Positions 15,315 to 22,865 are shown, counted from the stretch's first letter. The stretch is 24,832 nucleotides of DNA from CAYXDO01 sp964463485 (GCA_964463485.1 CAYXDO010000161.1:1-24832), one strand, 5' to 3'. The notes: a model not told the origin generated them from the sequence alone. Translations and numbers: made by a program.

Positions 15315-16884
15315 TTACGGCGATTTCAAGTCCCGTCCACCCCGCCAATTTTCCTTTTCCCGCATTTCGTGAAGTACCCGGAACGGCTTTTTCAAGTCGT
15401 AACGGACACTTCTGCCATCCAAAACCGGGTTCCAAAGTAGCTTCGCGAGCAGATCCCGTCGTTCCTCGGGTGACCGACCTTCCCACAATGATTTCGCGTT
15501 CTTGGCGAGTTCCAAGACGCGCTGCGCCGTGACGAGATACGCGCCGTCCACCTGGCCCTGCGTGTCCTGAAGCAGGTCGAAGTTGAGCCGCCGCTCCTTC
15601 TGAATGCGCTCAAGCTGACGGCGGAACGTGGCGTCGTCGAGGCTCCCCGCGAGCTTCATGTCCACCAGGCTGTTCTCCTTCGCCTCCAGCTCGACGGCCT
15701 CGCGCCGGTATTTGGTCGGCTTCGTGGCGCTTCGCGGCCTGCGCCTGCCGGTGCGTCACGTTCATCGCGTCGGCGATGGCGGTCGCGAGGTCGTCGGTGA
15801 TGCCGATGTCGTCCACCGCGCCGCCGAGCTGTTCGAGGATGTCGCTCTCGGCGATGTTGACCTCCTTCTCGTGTAGGCGCTTGCCGTTCGTGCAGCGGTA
15901 GTACTTGTACTCATTCTTGCCCTTCCACTTCGGCGAGTACACCACCGTGCAGCCGCACTCCGCGCAGGTGAGCCGGAAACCCGGCAACGAGAACAGACCT
16001 TCGCTTTTTCGGTGCTGCTGCGGCGCTCGTCGGCCGAAGGTCTCCTGGATGGCGTCCCACTCCTTCTTAGTGAACACGGGTTCGTGCTTCCCGACGTAGA
16101 CCTTGCCGCCCCACTCGAACTCGCCCTTGTAGAAGCGGTCCTTGAGCACGCGCTCGACGCCGGATTTCCGACCGTTGCCCTTGAACCTGTACAGCGCCTT
16201 CGGAGGGACGATGCCTTCGTCGAGCACCATCGTGGCAACCGTTTCGAGGCTGTGACCCGCGAGCCGAATATCAGCCATGCGCCGTACGAGCTTGCGGCCC
16301 CAGTCGGTCAACTCGATCGTGCCACCCTTGTCGAGTATCTGACCGTCCTCGCCGAGCAGCTTCCTGTTCACGTAGCCGAGCGGAGCCCGGGTCGGGAACC
16401 AGCCACGCTCCGCCTTCGCACGCATGCTCTCGGTCGCTCGACGTCGAAGGTCGCGGCTGTACTGCCTCGCGAACATCGTGCTGAAGTCAGCCGTCAGCCA
16501 ATCACTCTCCGGTGAGTCTCGATGCAGCACCTTGCCCTCGAACGCGATGTGCATGACGAAGACATCGTCCCGGATGTTCTCCTCCATCGTCTCCTGGTCG
16601 GTCGCGTTTCGGGTGGTGCGGTCCCAGACCCAGAAGACGAGGTTCCGGATGCCTTCCTTCCGAGCGCGCTCGATGAGCGCGTGGAACTTCTTCCTGTCCG
16701 CCGACTTCTTGGCAGACTCATGAAACTCCTCGACCCAGAGCAACTTCAAGTTGTTGGCCTTGGCGTACGCTTCGATGCCACTGCGCTGCACTCCGGGCGA
16801 GTTGTTGTCGAGTTGCTTTTTTGACGACACGCGTACGATGCCGCACGCGCTGTCGCCTGGGGTGTTCTTCTTCGGAAATCCCAC
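15315..16884 (-). pseudogene. Large serine recombinase, frameshifted
   Basis: This is a large serine site-specific recombinase in two frames. Codons from GTG 16884 encode the resolvase catalytic domain (VRVSSKKQ with nucleophile Ser20), then the recombinase domain (RAPLGYVNRKL..., KDRFYKGEF) and a zinc ribbon (LTCAECG ... YYRC). Near residue 388, around 15708-15720, the frame is lost and meaningless Arg/Gly-rich residues follow. Another frame continues the expected coiled-coil and tail (KYRREAVELEAKENS...DDATFRRQLERIQKERR) to a stop at 15315. One extra C in GACCAAATAC would explain it. The joined protein would be about 520 residues, normal for the family. It could be true inactivation or an assembly error. 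The start follows AAGGAG, and the 67-aa gene ends 2 nt upstream. Confidence 0.85.
15325..15347 (+). other. tRNA 3'-end-like sequence, probable att core
   Basis: Read on the plus strand, 15325-15347 looks like the last 23 bases of a tRNA gene. It has a T-loop-like TTCAAGT, a 3' T-stem half CCCGT, a 3' acceptor half CCACCCC, a discriminator G and CCA. The matching 5' stem halves are absent just upstream, so it is not a tRNA gene. It lies inside the last codons of the serine recombinase gene, where it gives a C terminus WRGGRDLKS, like the endings seen when proteins read antisense through tRNA genes. Integrases often use tRNA 3' ends as attachment sites, so this is a likely att core at one end of the element. 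Confidence 0.55.
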
Positions 16885-16886
16885 AG

Positions 16887-17090
16887 TTACTCCTTGGGCT
16901 CTACGGCACCGAGGTGAAAGCTCAGCAGTGTCCTGAACAGTTCCACAATCGAGCCGATATCCGGCTTCTCCAGGGGGTATCCGAAGAGACGCATGGTGGG
17001 TGGGTTCTCCGGCGAGCCGGGGAAGGCGACATAAAGCAACCCGTCGTCACCGCGGATCACTGGGGTGCGAACAATCCTCAAACGAGCCAT
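16887..17090 (-). CDS. Small hypothetical gene upstream of recombinase
   Basis: This 67-residue protein (MARLRIVRTPVIRGDDGLLYVAF...) is not recognised. It looks like a small beta-rich domain followed by one helix (DIGSIVELFRTLLSFHL). Its last codons contain the AAGGAG ribosome-binding site of the recombinase, whose GTG begins 2 nt after the stop, so the two are co-expressed. It starts at ATG 17090, only a few bases from a possible -10 element, so the mRNA may be nearly leaderless. A small recombinase partner such as a directionality factor is possible but only by position. Confidence 0.6.
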   Translation of the reverse strand: MARLRIVRTPVIRGDDGLLYVAFPGSPENPPTMRLFGYPLEKPDIGSIVELFRTLLSFHLGAVEPKE

Positions 17091-17095
17091 GACCT

Positions 17096-17127
17096 TATTG
17101 TGTCATCATGCAACCCTAACTTGTCAA
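17096..17127 (-). promoter_or_regulatory. Possible minus-strand promoter for recombinase operon
   Basis: On the minus strand TTGACA occupies 17127-17122, and a CACAAT-like -10 lies at 17102-17097 after a long 19-nt spacer. The ATG at 17090 follows 6 nt later. The -35 box shares bases with the divergent plus-strand -35, so the two promoters overlap back to back. The -35 is perfect; the -10 and spacing are weak. Confidence 0.4.
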
Positions 17128-17149
17128 CACATCGCGACCGAGATACAGT
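17121..17149 (+). promoter_or_regulatory. Leaderless promoter for first xre gene
   Basis: TTGTCA at 17121-17126, a 17-nt spacer and TACAGT at 17144-17149 form a good sigma-70-type promoter. The ATG of the regulator begins at 17156, about where transcription should start, and there is no Shine-Dalgarno sequence. This implies a leaderless mRNA. Confidence 0.6.
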
Positions 17150-17155
17150 TTCGGA

Positions 17156-17539
17156 ATGGCTAAGCCCAGAGGACCACACAAGAATGAGGAATCCAGAAAA
17201 GCTTTTCTGGAAAACCTCGGTCGCCGCGTTGCAGCTTGTCGACAAGCGCGGCAGCTCTCCCAGCGAGAACTGGCGAGTTCCGCCGGGATCAGCCAGGACG
17301 CCGTCAGCCGCTTCGAACTAGGCTCTCGCACGCCGACAGTTGGCACTCTGTTCGACCTGGCCCAGGCGCTCGGCCTCGACGTCTCCTCGCTTGTCGACTT
17401 TTCCGCAGATGACGAGAGCTGCTCCCCCATCGAGTCGCTGCTGAAGGACCAGCCCGATTTCGTGCGCCAAGAGGCGGTGGCTTGCGTGTCCTCGTTGGTG
17501 CGTGTTTCGAATTCTGCGCGCCGTCCCGGACCGGCTTGA
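17156..17539 (+). CDS. Xre-family HTH regulator (first of three)
   Basis: This 127-residue protein has a Cro/C1-type helix-turn-helix at residues 18-78 (LGRRVAACRQARQLSQRELASSAGISQDAVSRFELGSRTPTVGTLFDLAQALGLDV). The C-terminal 45 residues are a short helical tail with no known sensor domain. It is divergent from the recombinase operon and convergent with the phosphatase gene, which ends 17 nt away. It likely represses its own overlapping divergent promoters. Codons 13-19 contain a perfect 20-bp palindrome made of two TCCAGAA heptamers, a possible internal operator. The start is ATG 17156 without a ribosome-binding site, consistent with a leaderless message. Confidence 0.88.
   Translation: MAKPRGPHKNEESRKAFLENLGRRVAACRQARQLSQRELASSAGISQDAVSRFELGSRTPTVGTLFDLAQALGLDVSSLVDFSADDESCSPIESLLKDQPDFVRQEAVACVSSLVRVSNSARRPGPA
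17192..17211. promoter_or_regulatory. 20-bp perfect palindrome inside xre gene
   Basis: TCCAGAA, six bases (AAGCTT), then TTCTGGA: a perfect 20-bp palindrome lying 36 bp after the ATG of the regulator. It is the first copy of the TCCAGAA heptamer in the repeat-rich right part of the window. A symmetric site is what a dimeric Xre protein would bind, so an autoregulatory operator is a reasonable guess. Confidence 0.6.
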
Positions 17540-17556
17540 ACGGCGCGAGATCCTGT

Positions 17557-18363
17557 TCATCTAGGCGGACGACAGCCTTCGTAGTCCTCCACAAACCGGA
17601 CCTGTGTACCACGTTCGATCGCCCCAGGCCCTCGGGCCTTGCGGACGCGAGCGATCGCACCCACCGCCTTCATCCTCGGGTGCAGCTCCAGAAGCGCGCA
17701 CGCCGCGATGGTTCCAGATCGTCCCAATCCTCCACGGCAGAAGACCGCGATGCGTCGGCCTTGCCGCACCGAATCCGCGAGTCGGCGAACGCGGCTGAGC
17801 GCTGCCTCCATTTCCGGCACGCCACCGTCTTCGATCGGAAAATCTGAGACTCCGATCCCTATTGATCGCGCCTCGGCGACGAGCCCGGCGATCCGGAGCG
17901 TCTTGTATCGCTCCTCCGAAGGAATGAGGTTGAGGAGGGAACGCACGCCCAGCTCGTGAAGCCGCTCTAGGTCTTTCTGGAGGTCCCTTTCCCAAGATCC
18001 GGAGCGCCCATGCGCGCGCTTGCCCGGCGCGAACGTCACTCCAAGCCGACCGCCGTTCTTCGTTTCCTCGATCCAATCGACGCGAATCGGATCGCTCTCT
18101 GAGGTCCGGACAAGTAACCAGCCGGTCTGCGGCCACCGCTTCAATTCCTCGATCTCCGCGCGGTCCCACTGCAGATCGACTTCGTCGAATTCGTCGTAGA
18201 GGACCTCCGAGCCGTACATCAGCGGTCGCCCCCGCCACGGCACTCCGTCGCGGATTCGGAGGTAAGGCGAATGAGGCGGCGAACCGCTCACCGCAGTTAG
18301 CGGAAGGTTGCCGCTCCAACGATTCTGGATGAGTTCCTGTAGCGTCAAAGTTCCGCTTGTCAT
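17557..18363 (-). CDS. CDKN3/dual-specificity-type protein phosphatase
   Basis: This 268-residue protein carries the cysteine phosphatase P-loop FCRGGLGRSGT (Cys209, Arg215) and a likely general acid Asp174 (GVSDFPIEDGGVP). Upstream are RLGVTFAPGKR and WERDLQKDLERLHELGVRSLLNLI, and at the end RGPGAIERGTQVRFVEDY, all typical of CDKN3-like tyrosine or dual-specificity phosphatases. The N-terminal 100 residues are an extra domain I do not recognise. ATG 18363 is preferred over GTG 18414 because a TACAAT box lies 6 nt before it (leaderless start) and the longer form would read through the palindrome at 18398. It is convergent with the first xre gene. Confidence 0.85.
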   Translation of the reverse strand: MTSGTLTLQELIQNRWSGNLPLTAVSGSPPHSPYLRIRDGVPWRGRPLMYGSEVLYDEFDEVDLQWDRAEIEELKRWPQTGWLLVRTSESDPIRVDWIEETKNGGRLGVTFAPGKRAHGRSGSWERDLQKDLERLHELGVRSLLNLIPSEERYKTLRIAGLVAEARSIGIGVSDFPIEDGGVPEMEAALSRVRRLADSVRQGRRIAVFCRGGLGRSGTIAACALLELHPRMKAVGAIARVRKARGPGAIERGTQVRFVEDYEGCRPPR

Positions 18364-18369
18364 GCGTCG

Positions 18370-18411
18370 ATTGTAGATCTCAAGCGCGATATGTGTACAG
18401 AAATATTTCTG
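18370..18411 (-). promoter_or_regulatory. Phosphatase promoter with CAGAA palindrome
   Basis: A minus-strand -10 box TACAAT (18375-18370) sits 6 nt before the phosphatase ATG at 18363. About 20 bp upstream, 18398-18411 is a perfect 14-bp palindrome CAGAAATATTTCTG overlapping where the -35 would be. Its half-site CAGAA is the core of the TCCAGAA heptamer, which suggests control by one of the nearby Xre proteins. No good -35 is visible. Confidence 0.5.
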
Positions 18412-18598
18412 CACGAGATCCAGAAACTGCGTCCAGAAAGTCCTCTAGAGAAGCATCTCCAGAATCGACGTGCCTGGCTTCTGGATCCTCAGCGCCAAGC
18501 TGCAGAAGCCATCGCATCCCGTTTGTCCGACTCCAAAAGGCCCCAACCATCGTGCCCTTGATCTCATGCAAAATCTGGTAGAAGCGCCTCGATGGCAC
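18380..18598 (-). CDS. Possible small protein upstream of phosphatase
   Basis: An open frame ends 16 nt before the phosphatase ATG and reads RRFYQILHEIKGTMVGAFWSRTNGMRWLLQLGAEDPEARHVDSGDASLEDFLDA..., which has a protein-like composition. With GTG 18598 it would have 72 residues, and with ATG 18550 it would have 56. Neither start has a ribosome-binding site, and the GTG start overlaps the divergent xre gene. The same DNA holds the TCCAGAA cluster, so coding and control compete as explanations. I keep it at low confidence. Confidence 0.3.
   Translation of the reverse strand: MPSRRFYQILHEIKGTMVGAFWSRTNGMRWLLQLGAEDPEARHVDSGDASLEDFLDAVSGSRAEIFLYTYRA
18419..18485. repeat. Cluster of TCCAGAA heptamers upstream of second xre gene
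   Basis: Exact copies start at 18419, 18432 and 18458, with a degenerate copy TCTAGAG at 18444, so the starts are 13, 12 and 14 bp apart. An inverted copy follows at 18479. Together with the palindrome at 18398-18411 this makes an iteron-like array between the phosphatase and the second xre gene. Confidence 0.65.
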
Positions 18599-18945
18599 GC
18601 CGTCCAGAAAGGGACCCGCGCTTGCTGGCGGTGTCCGCGCGCATCCAGAAGTCCAGAATCGCAGCGGGGCTCTCTCAGGCTGAGCTGGCGAGGCACGCGG
18701 GCATCTCGACAGATGCCGTGTCCAGAATCGAGCGCGGCTCACCACCTGCGCTCACGACGCTGATCGCGATCGCGGATGCGCTCGGCGTCGAGCTTCTGGA
18801 CTTGTTCTCGGATTTTGGACGGCCGGAGGGGCTCTCGGCGGGTAGCGTCCAGCTCGCCAGGTTTCTGGAGCGACAGCCCGCGAAGGTTCGAGAGGCGATC
18901 GCGACCTTGCTCCGAGACCTCGCAAGGGCGGCAAACACGTTGTGA
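18592..18945 (+). CDS. Xre-family HTH regulator (second of three)
   Basis: This 117-residue protein has a helix-turn-helix at residues 13-70 (ARIQKSRIAAGLSQAELARHAGISTDAVSRIERGSPPALTTLIAIADALGVELLDLF) and a helical tail (FLERQPAKVREAIATLLRDLARAA), similar in plan to the first xre gene product. ATG 18592 has no Shine-Dalgarno sequence, and a TAGAAG box 7 nt upstream suggests another leaderless start. Its reading frame contains six exact TCCAGAA/TTCTGGA copies, three of them between 18603 and 18658. It is divergent from the phosphatase gene across the heptamer array, the arrangement expected for a local repressor. Confidence 0.87.
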   Translation: MARRPERDPRLLAVSARIQKSRIAAGLSQAELARHAGISTDAVSRIERGSPPALTTLIAIADALGVELLDLFSDFGRPEGLSAGSVQLARFLERQPAKVREAIATLLRDLARAANTL

Positions 18946-19094
18946 ATCGTGACCCGTCAGGACGGCCGGTGACGCGGGCGGTCGTCGGATGGCTGGACGA
19001 AAAATTCAGGACGACGGGACGCGCGGGCCTGTCTCGACGCGGCGGAAGCCGGACGTCGGCGGCTCGGTTTCGGAAGTCTCAGGCCGTGCGCGGC
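18946..19094. other. Short intergenic region between convergent genes
   Basis: About 150 bases between two convergent genes with no supported gene. A short stem GGCCG/CGGCC (19082-19086 with 19091-19095) at the end of the minus-strand gene might act as a weak terminator; no T-tract is present. Confidence 0.35.
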
Positions 19095-19922
19095 CTACGG
19101 GGTCGTCTTGACGGCGAATCTGGTTCGGGTTGAAGGGTTCGGAATCTCGGTCCATGGAAGTTCGACGACGAAGCGCTCGCCAAATGGGTTCTCGGCGGAG
19201 ATTCGAATCCGAAGCTCGGCACGGAGGACTCCGTAGTCCAGCCACTGTCGCCCCACCTCCGCACTTGAAATGTCATCAAAAGTCGCGGACTCCCCGCGGC
19301 GGACCGAACCCAGGAAGCCGCAGGTAGATCCTTCGATTTCTGCCGGTTCGCGGTCACTCTTGAAATGCAGGCGCAGCACCAACGAGCATTGAAGGTGCAC
19401 GAAGGATTCGCCCGAGTCCTCAAAGTTGTAGAGCGCCCCACGTAGACGAAGGCTTCGACCATCCGAGTAGCCATCGAACCATTCCCCAGAGAGGTCGCCG
19501 ACAGAAATGGGTGCGCTTTCGGTCGCCTGTTGCTCCTGCGCGCCAGCCGTGAGAGAGCCGCGCGTCAGTTTGAAAGCTCCCCAAAGGCCAACGACGCATG
19601 CGAGCGCGATTGCCGCTACGAGCGCAAGATCCGCAAAATTCGTGGTCCCGTTATCCGAGCGCGAGCCGCTCCCTGGTTCTCCTGTGCTTCTCCTGGGTTG
19701 GAGGAAGTGAACGATCAGGGCGATGCCGCATCCGATGGCCCCGCCGATGAGCAGATTCACGGGCCCCGATAGGGCTGCGCTCTTGGATGGATCGGCGACC
19801 GTCTTCAGGAACAGATCGAGAAAGGAATTGGTGAACCCTCGTGGTGCCCTAGCTAGAAAATTCTGGACTTGGATTGCGTGGTAGATGAGCGCCCCCATCA
19901 GACTGAGTAGGACGAACTTCAT
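19095..19922 (-). CDS. Membrane protein with extracytoplasmic beta domain
   Basis: This 275-residue protein is not a recognised family. Three hydrophobic segments occur: at the N terminus (KFVLLSLMGALIYHAI), around residues 50-72 (SGPVNLLIGGAIGCGIALIVHFL) and around 92-115 (FADLALVAAIALACVVGLWGAF). The last 150 residues are beta-rich and soluble (GDLSGEWFDGYSDGRSLRLRGALYNFEDSGESFVHLQCSLVLRLHF...). ATG 19922 lies 15 nt after the stop of the upstream coiled-coil gene, and the ribosome-binding site is weak. It is the last gene of the minus-strand envelope operon starting at 22823. Confidence 0.75.
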   Translation of the reverse strand: MKFVLLSLMGALIYHAIQVQNFLARAPRGFTNSFLDLFLKTVADPSKSAALSGPVNLLIGGAIGCGIALIVHFLQPRRSTGEPGSGSRSDNGTTNFADLALVAAIALACVVGLWGAFKLTRGSLTAGAQEQQATESAPISVGDLSGEWFDGYSDGRSLRLRGALYNFEDSGESFVHLQCSLVLRLHFKSDREPAEIEGSTCGFLGSVRRGESATFDDISSAEVGRQWLDYGVLRAELRIRISAENPFGERFVVELPWTEIPNPSTRTRFAVKTTP

Positions 19923-19937
19923 CGACTGGTGCCCGCG

Positions 19938-20192
19938 TCACGCATTCCCGGAGCTTGGACCACTCGAAGGCTTCTGCTCCGTGGGCTCCGGAGAGATTTC
20001 CAAAGTCGATTTCGTGAGCTTCTCAAGCAGAAGCACCGCGTCTTGCGTATCCTCTTCGATGCCCTTGAGCCGCTCGATCATCGTGCGCATCAGTCCAATA
20101 GCCTCGTTGATTTTCCAGTACCAAGTCACGGCCTCTCGAAAGACAAGGAAAGAGACAAGAGCAACCGCTACATACACATACATGTTGTTCAT
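19938..20192 (-). CDS. Small membrane-anchored coiled-coil protein
   Basis: This 84-residue protein has one N-terminal membrane segment (MYVYVAVALVSFLVF), then a heptad-like helix (WKINEAIGLMRTMIERLKGIEEDTQDAVLLLEKL) and a Ser/Pro-rich end. It resembles single-pass anchor or spanin-like small proteins, but I do not assign a family. The ATG at 20192 has a weak GAGG upstream. It lies between the large lipoprotein gene (50 nt upstream) and the three-segment membrane protein gene (15 nt downstream), so it belongs to the same operon. Confidence 0.65.
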   Translation of the reverse strand: MNNMYVYVAVALVSFLVFREAVTWYWKINEAIGLMRTMIERLKGIEEDTQDAVLLLEKLTKSTLEISPEPTEQKPSSGPSSGNA

Positions 20193-20242
20193 CTATGACC
20201 TCATCATCGATTCGCTCGGCCGCGAAGCCTCGCGGATACCTC

Positions 20243-22120
20243 TCACCAAGTCTTCCACGCGACCCCAAACGCCCGCACCCTGGCTTCAGCTCGGCGAACA
20301 GACAGAGCATCACGCTCGACGATTTGAAGAATATTCTCCCAGTTGTTCTTCCGGAGCCGTTCCGCGCTGAACGACAGGAATCCTGACCGAAGCCGCGAGG
20401 GCGGCAACGCTTTTGGCTGGGCGAACCCGTCGAGCTTTCGCCGCGCCAGAGAGACGGTAACTTGGATCTCCACCGATCGAAGGAGATGGTCGAAGTAGGT
20501 CCGAGCGTTGGCGTAGCTCGCTTCCTCTGTGTCGTCGCCGTATTGACGGCTGGTGCACAAGTCAAACTCATCATTCGAAGCGCATGCCGCGTTTGCCTCG
20601 GCCGGGTACAGAATCCACCAAAGTGAGGACGCGATCTGGATGGCAGATTCCAGCGCGGTTCCGTCCAGAATGGTCGCCCGACTCTGTACTCCGCGACCGA
20701 GAGCGATGCTGCCGATATTGAGAAGGTTTTGCGCCGGTCCGGGGTCGTGGTCGTACTGAAGTTCGAGATCGATCCTCAGTCGACCTTCCGGCTTCAAGCT
20801 GACGACGGCCCAAATTCCATCGAAAGCTGGGTCACCTGGCAATCTCAGACTCCGCTCCAGAACACTCAGATGCCAAGACTCGTCCGCAGCACCCAGGAGA
20901 TCCTGCAATTTCTTCCTCAAATCCGTGACACGAGACGAAGCCATAAGGTTGTCCGCGCGCAGCTCGACTTCCACGCGAGATCTAAGGTCAGTCGGCATCA
21001 ATTCTTCGCTGTCGCTGTCAATCCAAGCGACCAGCTCACCAATCGTATTGTTGAGGGAGTGCAATACGCGCGCATCCAGAATCTCACGAATCCGCCCTTC
21101 GGCCTCTGCCCGTAGGGCTTCGTCGATTCCGTTGCCTGAAAGGGTCAACTCCTCCTTTACGGCGGCTACAACGTCCACGGCGCAGTCCAGACACGATCCC
21201 TTCTCGTCGAGAGGGAGGCGGAGTAACTCGCGAAGCCGAAGCTTCGCCGCCTCTTCTTGTGCCCGCAGCTCCGCAGACACGAGTTCGCGGTATCGAGCTT
21301 CAAGCAGATGCCACGACGGGCTGACGGGGAACAGCTCTCGGAACTTGGTGTAGCCAGCTAGAGTGTCCAACTGGCGAATCGCGTCTGCAAGCAGGGCGTC
21401 ATCCGAGTTGATCCCCAGCTTTGCGGATCCGACGGCTGCGATGAGCCAGAAGTCGTGTCTGGAGCGCGGCAGCGTCGGAAGGAATCGATCGAGTTCGAAT
21501 CTCGCGAGCCCAGTTTCGTCGGTTGTAGCGGCGAATTCATTGCCGCTGGCCGGAGCCGACAGCGTCACTTCGGTCTCGCGCAGCGGACCCTCGCCACACA
21601 GTGTCCGCGTTGGGCTGCCCGGCGCTTCCAGAACTTTCACGTGCTCGACGGTCTCGCCCGTCGCCAGGAGGGTACCGAGGAGCGCCGCCCCTCCGACCGA
21701 GCCAATCACCGCGAGAGGCAAGCCGATCGCAATCGAGCCCTCGGTCGAGAACTCGCCGCGCGAGAACTTGTCGTCAAGTGCGGGTCGATCTGCGGCCGTG
21801 ACGAGCAAGTACCCGCCGATGCCGAACCCAACCACGCCGAGCACGGCGTCACCGACAACCCACGGCCATATCGGACTCGACGTGATGACTGTCTCGTGCT
21901 CCGTCTTCTGGACCTCAATGGTGAGGCACTCGGTCACCTGCGTTGCGCGCACGAGGACTTCCTCTGGAGCCGCGCGAACGAGCGCCAGATGAACGTCCCC
22001 CGGAGCCCGAGTGTCGTTCGTTTCGGTCCAGACTCGCCCGATACGATGGGATCGGCTCGTGGTCACGCAGCTCGCCAGCGAAAGCGCCAGCAGCATCGAA
22101 ACTCGCACGGGCCGCTTCAT
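20243..22120 (-). CDS. Large lipoprotein, paralogue of its neighbour
   Basis: This 625-residue protein (start MKRPVRVSMLLALSLASC) has a lipoprotein signal with lipobox LASC. The mature N terminus CVTTSRSHRIGRVWTET matches the next gene upstream. Two hydrophobic segments follow (WVVGDAVLGVVGFGIGGYLLV, and a Gly-rich one around IGLPLAVIGSVGGAALLGTLL), with a small beta domain (LRETEVTLSAPASGNEFAATTDETGLARFELDRF) that looks like a Big or CarboxypepD-type fold, then a long helical region. The function is unknown. ATG 22120 is preferred because it overlaps the upstream stop (ATGA) and GGAG precedes it; the frame also opens at 22141. Confidence 0.75.
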   Translation of the reverse strand: MKRPVRVSMLLALSLASCVTTSRSHRIGRVWTETNDTRAPGDVHLALVRAAPEEVLVRATQVTECLTIEVQKTEHETVITSSPIWPWVVGDAVLGVVGFGIGGYLLVTAADRPALDDKFSRGEFSTEGSIAIGLPLAVIGSVGGAALLGTLLATGETVEHVKVLEAPGSPTRTLCGEGPLRETEVTLSAPASGNEFAATTDETGLARFELDRFLPTLPRSRHDFWLIAAVGSAKLGINSDDALLADAIRQLDTLAGYTKFRELFPVSPSWHLLEARYRELVSAELRAQEEAAKLRLRELLRLPLDEKGSCLDCAVDVVAAVKEELTLSGNGIDEALRAEAEGRIREILDARVLHSLNNTIGELVAWIDSDSEELMPTDLRSRVEVELRADNLMASSRVTDLRKKLQDLLGAADESWHLSVLERSLRLPGDPAFDGIWAVVSLKPEGRLRIDLELQYDHDPGPAQNLLNIGSIALGRGVQSRATILDGTALESAIQIASSLWWILYPAEANAACASNDEFDLCTSRQYGDDTEEASYANARTYFDHLLRSVEIQVTVSLARRKLDGFAQPKALPPSRLRSGFLSFSAERLRKNNWENILQIVERDALSVRRAEARVRAFGVAWKTW

Positions 22121-22482
22121 TCTGGCGGATCTCCGAAACACCCTGGACTCGACCTCCTCCTTCCCAGACTGGAGGAGCGAACCGACACGGCGCCGAAAGC
22201 GCCCAACGCTGCGCCAATTCCGAGCGAGCCTTCGAGCAACAACTTATCTCTGGAGTATTCACTGTCCAAATCGGTCGTGGTGCAGATCGATTTTCTGAAC
22301 GCTCGAAGCACGACTTCGTCGCGCTCGACGCTCGCAAGCTCGATCGTGGTCTCTCTAGGTTCGCGATGGTTGATCGACTCGGTCCAGACACGGCGGTCGA
22401 TGTGGGATCGCGCCGTGGTCACGCAACCAACATGCGCGAGCCCAACGAGCGCGAGGGCCATTGATCGGGTCGTGACTCTCAT
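22117..22482 (-). CDS. Short lipoprotein paralogue
   Basis: This 121-residue lipoprotein (lipobox ending HVGC) has a mature start CVTTARSHIDRRVWTES that is nearly the same as the larger protein downstream. The similarity continues into the Gly-rich hydrophobic stretch EGSLGIGAALGAFGAV and then stops in an Arg/Ser-rich tail. It therefore looks like a duplicated and shortened copy. AGGAGG lies 7 nt before ATG 22482, the strongest ribosome-binding site of this operon. Its ATG overlaps the stop of the gene before it and its stop overlaps the next ATG, both as ATGA. Confidence 0.75.
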   Translation of the reverse strand: MRVTTRSMALALVGLAHVGCVTTARSHIDRRVWTESINHREPRETTIELASVERDEVVLRAFRKSICTTTDLDSEYSRDKLLLEGSLGIGAALGAFGAVSVRSSSLGRRRSSPGCFGDPPE

Positions 22483-22823
22483 TCCAGAACCTCCTCCGCG
22501 CCCACGCAGTCAGCGTCGCTCTGACATCGGCTCAAACCTGGTTGGACATTTCCGTTTGCGCGGCACACCAACTCCGCTGACGAGTCCTCGGCGCACTGAA
22601 CGAACGGCGCGACGCAGTCTCCGGGATTCAGTGCGCCGTTCTCGGCGTTTCGAGTACACCGTCGCGTGCAGTATCCGGCGGATGTGCAGAGGTTGAGCCG
22701 CTTCCCGCAGACGCCGTCGAGGCATTGCCACGGGAAGTCGCAAGGACGCAGGTCGTCGCAGAGGTTCCCGCTCGTGCAACCGCTGATGAGCCACGCCGCA
22801 GCGATCAGGCGAATGTGTCTCAC
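22479..22823 (-). CDS. Cys-rich lipoprotein
   Basis: This 114-residue protein has a short lipoprotein signal (MRHIRLIAAAWLISGC) and 15 cysteines after that point in patterns such as CDDLRPCDFPWQCLDGVCGKRLNLC and CQSDADC, a style common in myxobacterial secreted proteins. The cysteines probably form disulfides in the periplasm or on the cell surface. It starts at GTG 22823 with no clear ribosome-binding site, 42 nt from the divergent third xre gene, whose product may control the operon. The function is unknown. Confidence 0.7.
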   Translation of the reverse strand: MRHIRLIAAAWLISGCTSGNLCDDLRPCDFPWQCLDGVCGKRLNLCTSAGYCTRRCTRNAENGALNPGDCVAPFVQCAEDSSAELVCRANGNVQPGLSRCQSDADCVGAEEVLE

Positions 22824-22865
22824 AGCCGCATTTCACGCAGAAACTGGGCCTAGCGTCAACGATGC

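Noticed and set aside
15250..15347. Complete tRNA gene
   Set aside because: Only the 3' half is present. The 5' acceptor and T-stem partners of CCACCCC and CCCGT are missing upstream.
15315..15665. Separate 116-residue gene
   Set aside because: It is the displaced C-terminal frame of the serine recombinase, with no ribosome-binding site of its own.
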